Shown piece after piece: positions 33,545 to 45,509 of a DNA stretch of 64,000 nucleotides; the first letter of the stretch is position 1, and each line of letters begins with the position of its first letter. Under the pieces are notes generated by a model that made no database searches, was not told where the DNA came from, and was given only the letters and a program-made list of their open reading frames with translations. The DNA is taken from positions 3,954,501 to 4,018,500 of the forward strand of contig JAPTOF010000004.1 in the NCBI GenBank assembly GCA_028554755.1, given 5' to 3'. This DNA comes from Cordia subcordata (Eukaryota; Streptophyta; Magnoliopsida; Boraginales; Cordiaceae). The translations under genes were made by a program, and so were the position numbers.

Positions 33545-36500
33545 TCAAGCCAGGCCTTTGTAGAATTCAAGAACCGAAAAGTTGTATGCACGACAAACAG
33601 GTTTGAAAGCAGCAAATCCAGCTTGTTTTGCCAAGCTCTCAAACTCCTCTTTCGTCCTCTCTTTTCCGCCGTCGTGGAAACTCATCATGAAGATGTCAAA
33701 GGAGAATCCGATGTTGGACCAGCGATCATTCTCAGGATACTCAGGCACCATCACGTCAACCACTATCACCTTCCCAGATTCTGGTAAGGCTTTCCAGCAG
33801 TTCTTCAATATCTTTAGGCAGTGGTCATCTCCCCAATCATGAAGAATCGACTGCATTGTCATGACGATCAGTTGAATATCATGAATTGGTATTAACGAGT
33901 TTTGAAACCACAGGAAGTCTTTGCGAGTTTTAAAATATAAGGAGTTTTATGTAACTTCTATTTTTAAGTATTAGAGCAAATAAGTCTTCTCTCTCTCTTT
34001 TTTTACCGAGCCAAAAAAAAAAAAGTGTTCTCTCTCTTTTTCTAGGTCCATCTGTAAGTTAAAGTCCATGAAATAGTTAACTAGCTTCACAAAATACTAG
34101 TTATACCCTTAATGAGACAAATAATACCTTTTGTTTTTTATTTTTTGCGTGGTTGATTCCCTACTTTAGTTGGTAAAAAAATTAAAAACATTTCCAAGGA
34201 TCATATATATCTCCTTTTGAAAAGTTTCAAAATTTTGTTTAAGAGAAAAAGAAAAAATCCAATAAATATTTTAAATTATTTTTCATTTTTATTTTTTAAA
34301 GTGATTACAAAATTAATAATTAATTAAATATTTTTTAATATACTTAAAAATAAAACTAAAAATAAAAAATATGTTTATACGTTTCGTTGCTTTATTGAAA
34401 AATTTAAAAATATATATATGTTTTATCATGTCATTTGACTCATTAAGTGTATGAATGAGACTTTTTTAAAGATATTTAACTATCCCGTTAAGTTTAACTA
34501 GAGGAATCTAGGGAGGAAAAAAAAAAAAAAGAACTGAGGAACTTGTTTGGTCTAATGCTTAAAAATAAAGGACATGAATACCTTTTTCTCCAATAAAACA
34601 TAGAGGGTAAAATTCATTTTACTCTTTAAAATTTAATACTAAATACATGCTATGTATACCTTCATGAAAATAACCTCTCCTTTTGGAACACTTTCAAACA
34701 TATCTCCTTCAACGTGCTCCACACCTAAAATTGTATTGTTAATCACTTTAGAATATAATCAAATTTCACGACAATATAATTAATATATGAAAAAAGGTAA
34801 AATAGAAAAGCAAATTTTATTTTCATGCAGCCTAAAGAATTATGAAATCAATATATGTGTTGTTGACAAAAAACAACTCAAGAGGTCACTGAGTCAATTA
34901 ATATAGATGTACATGAACTCTTATGTGTACCTGGGTATGCAGGGGCAGCCTTGATTACATGAGGCAAATCAAAGTTGATGCCTCGGATCTTAGGGTACTT
35001 GGAGAGAATGCAAGCTAGTGATACCCCAGTTCCTCCGCCAACATCCACAAGCTCGTTTACTCCTTCAAAACCATTGTACGCTTCAAGAATTTTCTCCATT
35101 GCTATTTTAGAAGTATGGTGCATTGCTTTATTGAAGACTTCGTTGAATCTGCTGTCCTTCCCTAGGTATTCAAACGCATCTATGCCATATGCCCTGTGGA
35201 ATGGAATTCCGCCTTCAAGAATTGCATCTTTTAAGTGATACCTAATGACGAATAAATTTTTCACATCATTAGCTCCATCATACTTTATGAGATAGAAATT
35301 CAAAATTAATGATGAACTACATACATCGTAGCGTGTCACATCAGATGAGAAGGGATATTTGATTGTTGGAAACTTTGTAAGTGGATGTTAATAAGTATAA
35401 CAAATAACTTGAATTAACTATTTTGAATAAGTTAATTAGAAGTCTAAGTAATTATTTGTTTTTGTCAGAATTGGCAAACTCGACCCATCTAGGACAGCTT
35501 AAGTGGATTGGGCTACCCGACCTGCCAATTTGGTGGGTTTTGATTGAGTTGACCCCTTTGTTTGGAGGATCATTAGATTCTCAACCCTAACTCTCTTTTT
35601 TGACTGGTTAGGCAGTTAGCTCTAGTTTTTGCTTGTGGGTTCAGGGACATGTGGTAGTGGTGCATACCATGTTATTTTAAGAGGGAGCATAGACACCCCT
35701 GCCTAGATTGGGAAAAAAAAATATAGTATATCATTTATTAATTTTTAAATAATAAGAGGTTAAATTATATGAGGTGCACTCCCTCACAATGAGGGCGGTG
35801 CTATATTTTTTTAACCAAAAGAAGAGAAAATAAATCAGCACAAAAAATATATATATGTAATTCATTGTGTCGTGAAAAGAAATAAAAAATAGAGGGAGAA
35901 TGGACAAGAAAATAAAAGAAAATAGCATAATACATGATTTATTGATCACTTATATAAAGAAACATATATTTAATAATGTAATGAATCCAAATAATAGTAA
36001 TAATATTAACAACAACAACAACAATGTGAATATTCAATTATTTCAAAATGTTAAGTGATGTGGAGGTCTATTATAAAATATAGTTTTATTTACAGTGGCT
36101 AGTTATTTAATTGTATTTCTTTTAAGTGTATTAAGACACAACTATTATATTAAATATTATATATTTTTACAATTAATTTTTCAATTTATATGTAATTAAG
36201 TTCCCGCTGAACATGGAGTTCTGGCTCTACCTGTGGCGAAATGACAAGAGAATTTGGAAAACCCCAACCGAGAAAAGTCAAGTAATAAGAAGATAAACGA
36301 AAGAAATTTATACCAAGTCGCCATGAATACTTTGTCGAATAAAAGGGACAACATAGGAGCAAGAGAAACACCGTCTTCATTGCGAATGTAATTTTTGGAA
36401 ATGGGAGCCAAGCTATACAATCTCTTGGCACGACCATTTTCTTCATCAAAAACAAGTGTGCAGTTGAGGAATGAGTAGCTAGCGAGGAAGCGTAGTATAC

Positions 36501-36732
36501 GATCAAGCACGGCTGGGGCTTTGGGGTTTTGGGTTTGAAGAGATGCTGCAATTTCAGAAGCAGAAATTTGAGCACCTGCACCAGCTTTTGCCATAAGCTC
36601 AAATAAGTCAAGCTCAATAGCAGCCCTCAACACCATGCATAGAACTGCATTGCCTGGCAAATGCATGGCGTTTAAGAAACTTTCCTCTTCATTTAAGATT
36701 TGGATTTGATGATCTTGGCTGGAAGTACTCAT
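33545..36732 (-). CDS. COMT-type class II O-methyltransferase, intact four-exon copy (366 aa)
   Basis: Exons 36732-36314, 35241-34931, 34724-34660 and 33850-33545 join in phase to 366 codons plus TGA. The enzyme should transfer a methyl group from S-adenosylmethionine to a phenolic hydroxyl in the cytosol. Features: dimerisation helix [20 protein letters not shown] (about 30-50); [15 protein letters not shown]-binding [10 protein letters not shown] at 205-214; catalytic His269 in [15 protein letters not shown] with the third catalytic Glu329. Two oddities: the residue matching the second catalytic Glu (297 in alfalfa COMT numbering) is Asp here (IVVDVMVPE), and the conserved Trp opening exon 4 is Ser266. 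I chose the ATG at 36732, matching the array's conserved M(S/G)(S/T)SQDHQIQI start; an upstream in-frame ATG at 36792 is probably in the leader. The substrate cannot be told. Close relatives methylate caffeic acid derivatives, flavonoids or simple phenols. Confidence 0.87.
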
Positions 36733-37042
36733 TTTTTTTTTTGGCCTGAATGTGCTTAGCGGAAAAGCTAAACAAGATGGTAGACTTTTCACAAGTCAGA
36801 TGATTAAGAAATTTTAATTTGGTGATAACTGATAAGCTTGAGTTGTAGTCGATGCACTAGTTGATCATACACACATATATATAGTCGAGATTGAGGTACT
36901 GTCAATTTAATTGACAAGACAAGGTGCAGTAATTTTATACGTTAGTCAAAATGACTTATAATCTATGCCGCCATTGTGACATGGAATTTATAATGTACGG
37001 TAAATTAATTTATACCTTTTTATTTTTTAATGCCGGTTACTT
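36733..37042 (-). promoter_or_regulatory. Promoter region of the intact methyltransferase gene, duplicated in the array
   Basis: DNA just upstream of the ATG has a GTCGATGCACTAGTTGAT segment near 36850 and a TTTATACCTTTTTATTTTTTAATGCCGGTTACTTC end. Similar DNA lies at 37190-37400 and 58235-58440, so promoter DNA was copied along with the genes. A TATA-like TATATATAG lies near 36875. Confidence 0.45.
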
Positions 37043-37187
37043 CTTTTGCCATAAGCTCAAACAAGTCAAGCACAATAGCAGCCCTCAACAACATGCAAAG
37101 AACTGCATTGCCTGTTAAATGCATGGCATTCAAGAAATTTTCCTCTTCATTTAAGATTTGGGTTTGATCTTGGCTTGAAGTGTTCAT
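37042..37187 (-). pseudogene. O-methyltransferase exon 1 fragment
   Basis: From ATG 37187-37185 it reads MNTSSQDQTQILNEEENF, then NAMHLTGNAVLCMLLRAAIV and LDLFELMAK. Homology then ends near 37042 and passes directly into the promoter-type sequence CCGGTTACTTC. About 48 codons of exon 1 remain. The junction suggests unequal exchange between the exon of one copy and the promoter of the next. Confidence 0.88.
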
Positions 37188-37254
37188 TTTTTCCCCCGAA
37201 TTTGCTTAGCGGAAAGCTAAACTAGGTGCTAGACTTTTCACAAGCCAGAGATCA

Positions 37255-38945
37255 TTAAGAAATTTTTATGTAGTGATGAGCTTAAGTTGTAGGCGATGCA
37301 TGCCTTTGAGGAATCTATGAATTTTATTCGTCAGTGAAAATTAATTTATACGTTTTTATTATTTATGTCTATATACCGGCTACTTCTTTTACAAGGAACC
37401 TGTTTCTTTACTCATCACTCTCTCAATCTCTCTCCTAAAAGCAACTAGTTGTACGAAGTTTGAAATTGGGAAAAGTGGCACCGACTAGGCAATATTTAAT
37501 ATTCATTTTGAAAGGAGAAACCTTTTTTTGGTGGAGTCAACTCTTTTGCTATTGGTATTACCTTTTCCCGTGGGCCCAGTTACACCATGATGGCCAAATT
37601 TAAATTGGATTAAATAGTATATATGTAGCCCTCATTGACTGAATCCGATGTAGTAGGTTTTCACTCCAAATTGGATTAAATAATTGCAGTTGATTTCAAC
37701 GTTATATAGCCTTCATGACTGAGTCCGATGCAGTAGGGTTTTTTAACTCCGAGTACTTATCGTATGTTTGGTGTAAATGAATTTTGTGAAATTTATTTAT
37801 AAATTTAATTTTTTATATTTGGTATCATTTGTTTAAAGTATAGAATTCATTTACAAATTCAAGATTTACAAAATTTGGATTTACTGTAATTATACTCAAT
37901 CTTAGTCCAAGATATGGATTTTATAATTCCACAAAAACTAAATCCACAAAAAAAAAATTTAAAGTATTTTCATAAATTACAACATAATATAATATTATCT
38001 CACAAAAAAACATAATAGAATTTTATCCATCGTTATATACTTTTCTTTTCAATAGTCTTAATACTAAAAGAGAATTCGATAAGTTGACTACAGCGAATTC
38101 TTGACCAAAGCAAGGTACAATTTTCTCCATTGCTTGTACGATTATAATATCGTTGTTATCACTAGATTCATCCCCATACCAAAAAAGCTGAATTGGTCTA
38201 CGTATGTTGACATCATTGCATACGGCTTTATGTAGGTAGCCACCATGCTTTAATACTTCTTTTCGTGTTGTAGGCATTAATAATCATTTTTTTGGAGTTA
38301 TAGTGTATGTATGATATATATTGTAGCAAAAAATTGGAAATGAATAAATGAGAATTCATGAAGGAAATGGACTTCCTCAAAAGTGATGAGTCATTAATTG
38401 AGAGGTTTTTCGCATGTGATGATGATATCAAGCTAGCATGGTTGAAAAGGAAGGGGGAGACCATAGATGATTAAGTGGTTTTAGTTAAATTGAAAGCATA
38501 ATTTCCATGAGTAATATTAAGAAGTAAAAGTTATATTATAAAAATTAATTGGTTGATGTGGATTCAGGGTTGTGTGCACCACTTTGATTTTGGATGAATC
38601 GCCACGATCCTTGGACGAAACTCAGATGGTCATGTGGTTCGGAATAGGAATGGACCACTATGACCCGAAACCGATACAGCTCAACTGCTTATAGGGATGG
38701 GTTACCACGTAAATAGATGTACACAACATACGAGCTTAACGGGTCACATGCGAACATATTTGCAGCATAAAGATTGACCAAAAGCTCAGCTCTGGTACGA
38801 ATTCCTAAGGTTTTATTATAAAAACTAATTAGTTAATATGAAGAGTGGTTCAGGACTTTATATGATAAATTTGAGTCCTGAGATTTTGAGATTTTTCTAT
38901 GCAGAACTTTTACATATTTTAATAAGCAAAACTTATGATTATTTT
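37255..38945. repeat. Duplicated block A (paralog of 58235-59890)
   Basis: The homology includes GTTGTAGGCGATGCATGC (37290 and 58263), TATTGGTATTACCTTTTC (37550 and 58597), GTATCATTTGTTTAAAGTAT (37820 and 59050), the unknown frame at 38023-38277, and GACTTTATATGATAAAT (38851 and 59814). The second copy carries an extra 159-bp MITE. The block records a segmental duplication including the upstream region of a methyltransferase copy. Confidence 0.85.
38023..38277 (-). CDS. Unrecognised 84-codon ORF in the duplicated block
   Basis: It reads MPTTRKEVLKHGGYLHKAV, RRPIQLFWYGDESSDNND and IIVQAMEKIVPCFGQEFAVV. I do not recognise it. The paralogous segment at 59230-59430 preserves the same reading only in pieces (CNDVNIHRPIQ, with stops and shifts). 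It is therefore probably a captured gene fragment or a chance frame rather than a working gene. No membrane segment or known motif is seen. Confidence 0.3.
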   Translation of the reverse strand: MPTTRKEVLKHGGYLHKAVCNDVNIRRPIQLFWYGDESSDNNDIIIVQAMEKIVPCFGQEFAVVNLSNSLLVLRLLKRKVYNDG

Positions 38946-39289
38946 TTTATTTGGAATTCAAAATTATTTTAGCAACATGTGAACTTATCTCAAACAGTTT
39001 TCTTATTTTGAACTTAAAATTATTTTAGCACCATGACTTAAGAGGTTTTTTTTGGATCGCTTGAAATATTTTGTTCTAAGAAAAATTTTCAAAGATGATG
39101 GTTAATATAATGGTTGTATGTGTTGCGAGTGTACATTTTGAAGAGAAATTGACCTAAAGTTATGATCTTTTCATTAGTTTCTTGATTTAATGTTCAGTTT
39201 ATTTTGTGTGTATTTCAAGTTTAATGTCATTTAAATAACTAAAAAGTCTACATATTAATTCCAATTTTACGTGCATTTCAAACACAATT
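38946..39289. other. Non-coding left flank of the large copia insertion
   Basis: AT-rich DNA; its last part (39190-39289) matches 20490-20590. It ends with the target duplication CAATT at 39285-39289. No gene. Confidence 0.6.
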
Positions 39290-40586
39290 TGTTAGCTAAA
39301 TATTCTTTATTGATTTTTGATGATGAAAATATGTATATGCATTATTTGATTAAACAGCTTCTTGTGAAATGAGATATTATATGAAGCTTGGAAAATATGA
39401 AGATGTGCATAAAGGATCATTTGAAGAAGAGAAAAGATAAGAAGGCATAAGGAGGAGAAGAGAAGACATAAGGTGTACCGGATTTATTTTTTTTCTTCTT
39501 GCTCTTCTTGTGAAATGCCCATATACTGTATAGACTTGGCTCAAAACATTCTTCCTTATCATTGCAAAATTTTTCTCAAGTCTTGCACTTTTAAAATATG
39601 CACAAAAGTATTTGAATACACACATTGAGTCAAAATGAGTTTTTGGGGTGTTTTCATTCACAACATGCGTTTACATATTTATTCAAAATTACTTGGAGTT
39701 GTGAAAATACACTTGAGCTTGTTTTTCTAAAAATCGCTTTACTTCACATTCGGAGTGGCGGACCCCAAGTCGACCGGCTGACCTGGGTGGTAGCCCGGCC
39801 TAATCAGAAAGTGAAAGTAAAAGCCGGACCCCCTAGCCGGTCGACCGGCTAAGGCGCCCGACATAGTCAGAGAAGGAGAAGGGCAAGCCGGACGACCAAG
39901 CCGGTCGGCCGGTGAGCGAAGTATAATAAATGCACTAGCCGTTTCTTACCGTTCTGGCCGAGATTTTCATCTTTCTTCACCTACCAAATCCCTAACCTTC
40001 AAATCTCTATATATACACATTCAAATACAAGTTCGAATCAATCAATTGAAGTGTGCAAAAGCTTTTATCATCATTCAATACTTCTTGATCCATTCTTGCA
40101 ATATATTGAGCTTTCAAGAGCTTATTATTTTCTCTTCTTGAGGAAATTTTTAGATCCAATCTCTTTTCATTCTTGAGTATTCACACTTTGAGAGCTTTAT
40201 TCATTGTGAGTTATATCCATTGTAGCTTGTAAAAGTGTGAGGAAATCCTATAGAGAAAGTCTCTTGGGTTCTTTGAAGTGAGACTTCAAAGAGGTTGTAA
40301 AAATCTTGGTTTGTGCTTCACCAAGTTTTGAAGAAGCATTTTTTGTGGAGATCCTTGAAGTCCTAAGGGGAGATTCCTTGGGCGGTGGACGTAGGCTTGG
40401 CCGAACCACCTAAAAATCGTTTGTCTCTCTTCTCCTTGCTTTTAAATTTCATTCTTATTACCTTGCTTATATAGTGTTTGATATATTGCTTGTTAGAGTT
40501 GTAAATTTTCTATAAATTTTAAAAAACAAAAATTACTATTAATATCTTAATTCACCCCCCTCCCTCTTAAGATATTTGCACCTACA
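39290..40586 (+). repeat. Left LTR of the SIRE-type element
   Basis: About 1297 bp. It contains GC-rich palindromic CCGGTCGACCGG motifs at 39770-39910, a TATATATACAC box near 40010 that is a plausible promoter, and ends in CCTACA. Against the right LTR it shows scattered substitutions and small indels, including within the palindromic region. Confidence 0.93.
39834..39851. repeat. Perfect 18-bp palindrome TAGCCGGTCGACCGGCTA in the LTR
   Basis: It is identical at 48332-48349 in the right LTR. Related imperfect copies surround it (39768-39783, 39899-39915, 48262-48277, 48397-48411) and also occur between pol and the third ORF (45574-45690). The motif is CpG-rich in an otherwise AT-rich element. 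Confidence 0.85.
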
Positions 40587-40647
40587 ATTGGTATCAGAGC
40601 TAGGGTTCTACATCATAGTTTAACAACTAGTAGAATTTATTGCAAAT

Positions 40648-42314
40648 ATGGAGAGAATTTCTATTAAACAAGCACCCCCTTTTGATGGAACTAATTATGC
40701 ATTTTGGAAAATGCGAATGAAAGTGTTTATACAATCACATGATTATAAAGCTTGGAAAATCATAGAAAATGGGCCTACCTTACCTACAAAATTAGAAGGC
40801 AATAGGAGAATACCTAAACCTGAAAGTGAATGGAATGATGAAGATATAAAATTATTTGAGTTAAATCAAAAGGCGTTACATTATTTATTTAATGCTATGA
40901 ATGCCACTGAATTTGCTAGAGTAATGGGTTGTACTTCAGCTAAAGAGCTTTGGGATCAATTAGAAGTAACTTATGAAGGAACAAGCCAAGTAAAAGAATC
41001 TAGGATTGCTATGCTTGTACATAAATATGAATTATTCAAAATGCTTCCAAATGAAAATGTTGAACAAATGTTTTCTAGATTTGTTGAAATTACTAATGGT
41101 TTGAAAGCTCTTGGTAAAGATTATTTTAATGTAGAGAAAGTAAGGAAAGTACTAAGGAGCTTGCCATCATCATGGCAACCAAAAGTCACAGCAATAAAGG
41201 AAGCAAAGGACTTGAACACATTGGAGCTCAATGAGCTCATTGGGTCACTCATGACTCATGAGCTAGAGATAAAAGATCATGAAGAAGAAGAAAGGAAAAC
41301 AAAGAAGTCAATTGCTCTAGTTGCATCAAGATTTTCATCAAGTGACGATGAAGAAGAAGATGAGGACCGGAAGAAGAGGAGATTGCACTTCTTGCCCGAA
41401 ATTTCAAAAAATTTATGAAATTTAGAAAGATGAGAAAGGGGGCCTCTTCAAGCAACTCAAATTGGAAAAAGAAAGGAAAAGATGGTAAAGAGCTCAAAAA
41501 GATGAAAGATGCAAAGGATGAAATAAAGTGCTTCAATTGCAACAAGCCAGGACATATAAAAGCAAATTGTCCTAGGCTTTCAAAGAAGAAGGAAGGAAAA
41601 GCGCTCAAAGCTACATGGGACTTCTCCGAAACCGAAGAAGATGAGGAAGAGCATCATGAGGTAGCAAATTTTTGCCTCATGGCCAATGAGGATGAGGTAC
41701 TATCTTCACCATCTTTATCTATTTACTTTTCATCTAGTGAAGAGGAGGAAGATGAATATAGTTTTGAGGAACTAAAAGACGCGTTTGCTAAATTACATGA
41801 TGACCTATCCTTAGCTTTGGCTAAAAACAAGCAAATGCATAAGAGTTTGAAACTTGTTCAAAATGAAAAAGAAATTTTTGAAAAGAAAAATGTTTCTCTT
41901 ATTGAAAAAATAGATATCTTAGAAAAAGAAAATGATTCATATGCTGAAGATTTTGTAAAGATTGAAAAAGAAGTCAAAGATTTAAAGAAGAAAAATGAGG
42001 ATTTGAATAAAATTGTTCAAAAATTTACAAATGGGAAAGAAAACTTTGAAAAACTTCTTGGAAGTCAAAAAATGTCTTTTGATAAAAGTGGTATTGGATA
42101 TAAATCAAATATAAATCAAAAGTATTTCAAAACTTATTTTGTCAAAGCTTCTACTTCTTCATCCCTCTCTTCACCAAAGACAAATGTTATTTGTACTTAT
42201 TGTGAAAAGAAAGGACATGTATCCACTTATTGTTATTACAAGAAAATTCGTGATAGAGGATCACATGTTCCATATTGGCAAAGACCAAAATGGGTTGTGA
42301 AAAACAAAAATTAA
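40648..42314 (+). pseudogene. SIRE-type gag, split by one frameshift
   Basis: Two overlapping frames, 40648-41418 and 41415-42314. The first starts MERISIKQAPPFDGTNYAFW (DUF4219/UBN2-type copia gag) and continues with the ELWDQLEVTYEGTSQVKESR region. A frameshift around 41370-41400 ends it prematurely. The homologous reading (EEIALLARNFKKFMKF) continues into the second frame, which has a CCHC zinc knuckle (CFNCNKPGHIKANCP), an acidic and coiled-coil Lys/Glu-rich middle, and a second knuckle-like CTYCEKKGHVSTYC near its end. The product would form the virus-like particle and bind element RNA. Confidence 0.88.
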
Positions 42315-42389
42315 ACTAACGCCAAGGACCCAAGGTGTTGGGGACCCCAAAATAAAGAATTGCGTTTGAATTTCATGTGTGTAGGTATA

Positions 42390-45300
42390 CAATTCAAGCA
42401 AAATATGATGGATCTTGGATAGTGGTTGTTCCAAACACATAACGAGGAACTCTTCACTTTTTTACAAACTAAAAAGGATAAAAGGAGGAGATGTCACCTT
42501 TGGGACAATAGCAAAGGGAAAATTATTGGAAAAGGAAGCATTGGTAATGAAAATTCTCTTGCTATACATAATGTCCTACTTGTAGAAGGTCTAAAATTTA
42601 ATCTACTTAGCATTAGTCCATTATGTGACAAAGGTCATAAAGTCATTTTTCAATCCTCTAAGTGTCTTGTCTATGAATGTGGAAATGAAAATGTATTATT
42701 TATAGCCAAGAGAAATGAAAATGTTTACATTGTTGAAATTGATCAACTTATATGTCAACATGTTAAATGTCTATCTGTTGTGCATGATAATACTTGGTTA
42801 TGGCATAGAAGACTAGGACATGCTAGCATGAGCTTATTGAATGATTTATCAAAGCATGATCTAGTTAGAGACCTTCCAAAATTAAAATTTGAAAAAGATA
42901 AAATTTGTGATGCTTGCCAACTAGGAAAACAACATAAAACATCCTTCAAATCCCTAAATAAAGTTTCAACAAATAGAGCATTACAACAACTACATATGGA
43001 TTTGTTTGGACCCATTGATGTAACAAGCTTAGGAGGATCTAGGTATGCATTTGTTGTAGTCGATGATTACACTAGATTTACATGGGTCATGTTTCTTCCA
43101 CATAAAAATGATGCCTTCAATGAATTTGCAAGATTGTGTAGAAAAGTGCAAAATGAGAAAGGCTATTTTATAACTTGCATCCGTAGTGATAATGGCACTG
43201 AATATGTAAATACTCCTTTTATGAACTTTTGTGATGAACATGGCATTGAGCATAACTTTTCGGCCCCTCGTACTCCTCAACAAAATGGGGTAGTAGAGAG
43301 GAAGAATCGTACATTACAAGAAATGGCAAAGACTATGCTAAAAGAACACAACTTGCCAACATATTTTTGGAGTGAAGCCATAAATACAGCATGCTATGTG
43401 CAAAATAGAGTATTGATTAGACCTTTTTTAAATAAAACTCCATATGAACTATGGTATGGCAAAAAACCTAAAGTATCATACTTCAAAGTATTTGGTTGTA
43501 AATGTTTTATTCTAAACACTAAGGATCACTTAAGAAAGTTTGATTCTAAATCCGATGAAGGAATATTCTTAGGTTATTCCACAAAGAGCAAAGCATATAG
43601 GGTATATAATAAGAGAACTCTTGTTGTAGAAAAATCAATATATGTTACATTTGATGAGACTAACCCATTTGAGCCGAGAAAGGAAATTGATGATGTAGGT
43701 TATCTTTTGGAAAAGACAACACTTGAAGATCCAACTCTAAAAGACAAAGAAACGAAGCAAGAAGAAGAACTTAAAGAAAGGAAATCTCAAGAAAATGAGG
43801 AAATCAAACCTTGCTCAACCAAAGATGATGAAACAAAAGAACCTCATGAAGATCTATCAAAGAGTTGGAAGTTTGCGAGAAACCATCCTCAAGATCTTAT
43901 ACTCGGTAATCCAAATGAAGGTGTAAGAACTAGGCGTAATCTTAGCACTTTTTGTGAGCATCATGCATTTATTTCACATATTGAACCTAAAAATGTAAAA
44001 GAAGCTCTACTAGATGATAATTGGATAATAGCAATGCAAGAAGAACTCAATCAATTTGAAAGAAATAAAGTTTGGAAGCTAGTTGAAAGACCCAAAGATA
44101 GACCGGTAATTAGAACCAAATGGGTATTTAGAAACAAACTAGATGAAGCTGGAATAGTGACTAGGAATAAGGCTAGACTAGTTGCACAAGGATACAATCA
44201 GGAAGAAGGAATTGATTATGATGAAACTTATGCTCCTGTAGCTAGACTTGAATCCATTCGTATGTTACTTGCATTTGCATGTCACATGGACTTTAAACTT
44301 TATCAAATGGATGTAAAAAGTGCATTTTTAAATGGATTTATTGAAGAAGAAGTTTATGTTGAACAACTCCCTGGTTTTGAAGATTCATGTTTTCCTAATC
44401 ATGTTTTTAAACTAGAAAAGGCTTTGTATGGCTTAAAGCAAGCTCCTAGAGCTTGGTATGAAAGACTTAGTGGATTTTTGGTTGAAAACAATTTCGAAAG
44501 AGGAAAACTTGATTCAATCCTGTTTATCAAAAGAAAAGACAATGACATTTTACTTGTCCAAATCTATGTAGATGATATAATTTTTGGTGCTACTAATGTT
44601 TCCTTGTGTGAGAATTTTTCAAAGTGCATGCATAAGGAGTTCGAGATGAGCATGATGGGAGAATTAACCTTCTTCCTCGGACTTCAAATCAAACAAGCAA
44701 AAGAGGGGATCTTCATAAATCAAGCCAAATACACCAAGGAAATCATCAAGAAATTTGGACTTGAAGATGCAAAGGATATTGGAACTCCCATGAGTCCTTC
44801 AACTAAGCTAGATAAAGATGAGAAAGGTAAATCAGTAGACGAGAAGAAATATAGAGGTATGATTGATAGCCTATTATATTTAACTGCCTCTAGACCTGAT
44901 ATCATGTTCTCAGTATGCTTATGTGCTAGATTTCAATCCAATCATAAGGAAATTCACTTAACAGCTGTAAAAAGAATAATAAGATATCTTAAGGGAACAA
45001 TTAGTTTAGGACTTTGGTATGCTAAAGGAACTTCGTTTGATCTATGTGGGTTTTCTGATGCTGACTATGCTGGTTGCAAAATAGATCGCAAAAGCACTAG
45101 TGGAACATGCTAATTTCTAGGACATTCCTTAGTATCTTGGTCTTGTGGGAAACAAAATAGTGTTGCAATTTCTACCACTGAAGCTGAATATATTGCAGCA
45201 GGTAGTTGTGTGGCACAAATATTGTGGATGAAACAAAATCTACTTGATTATGGATTGAAATATGATCATATTCCTATATATTGTGATAATATTAGTGCAA

Positions 45301-45509
45301 TTAATCTTACTAAGAACCCAATTCAACATTCAAGAACTAAGCATATTGAGATTAGACACCATTTCATTAGAGACCATGTACAAAAAGGAGATATAATTCT
45401 TGAATTTGTTGATACTTTACATCAATTTGCTGATATTTTTACCAAACCTTTGTATGAGGATCAATTTTGCAAGATTAGGAGAGAAATTGGAATGATAAAA
45501 TGTGGCTAA
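42390..45509 (+). pseudogene. SIRE-type pol: protease, integrase, reverse transcriptase, RNase H
   Basis: The protease active-site phrase WILDSGCSKHIT is read at 42409-42444, in a different frame from the rest, so a frameshift lies near 42435-42460. From there one frame runs to 45113. It holds the integrase zinc site (WHRRLGHAS...CDACQLGKQHK), the D,D,E core (MDLFGPID, IRSDNGTEY, PQQNGVVERKNRT) and reverse transcriptase with YVDD (IYVDDIIFG). A TAA at 45111-45113, in RNase H after RKSTSGTC, replaces an expected Gln codon (CAA to TAA). The frame then continues in phase to 45509 (SRTKHIEIRHHFIRD, DIFTKPL). Only about two lesions separate it from an open frame. Confidence 0.92.

Noticed and set aside
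33533..33842. Plus-strand frames opposite methyltransferase exon 4
   Set aside because: Antisense shadows; the minus-strand reading has all family motifs.
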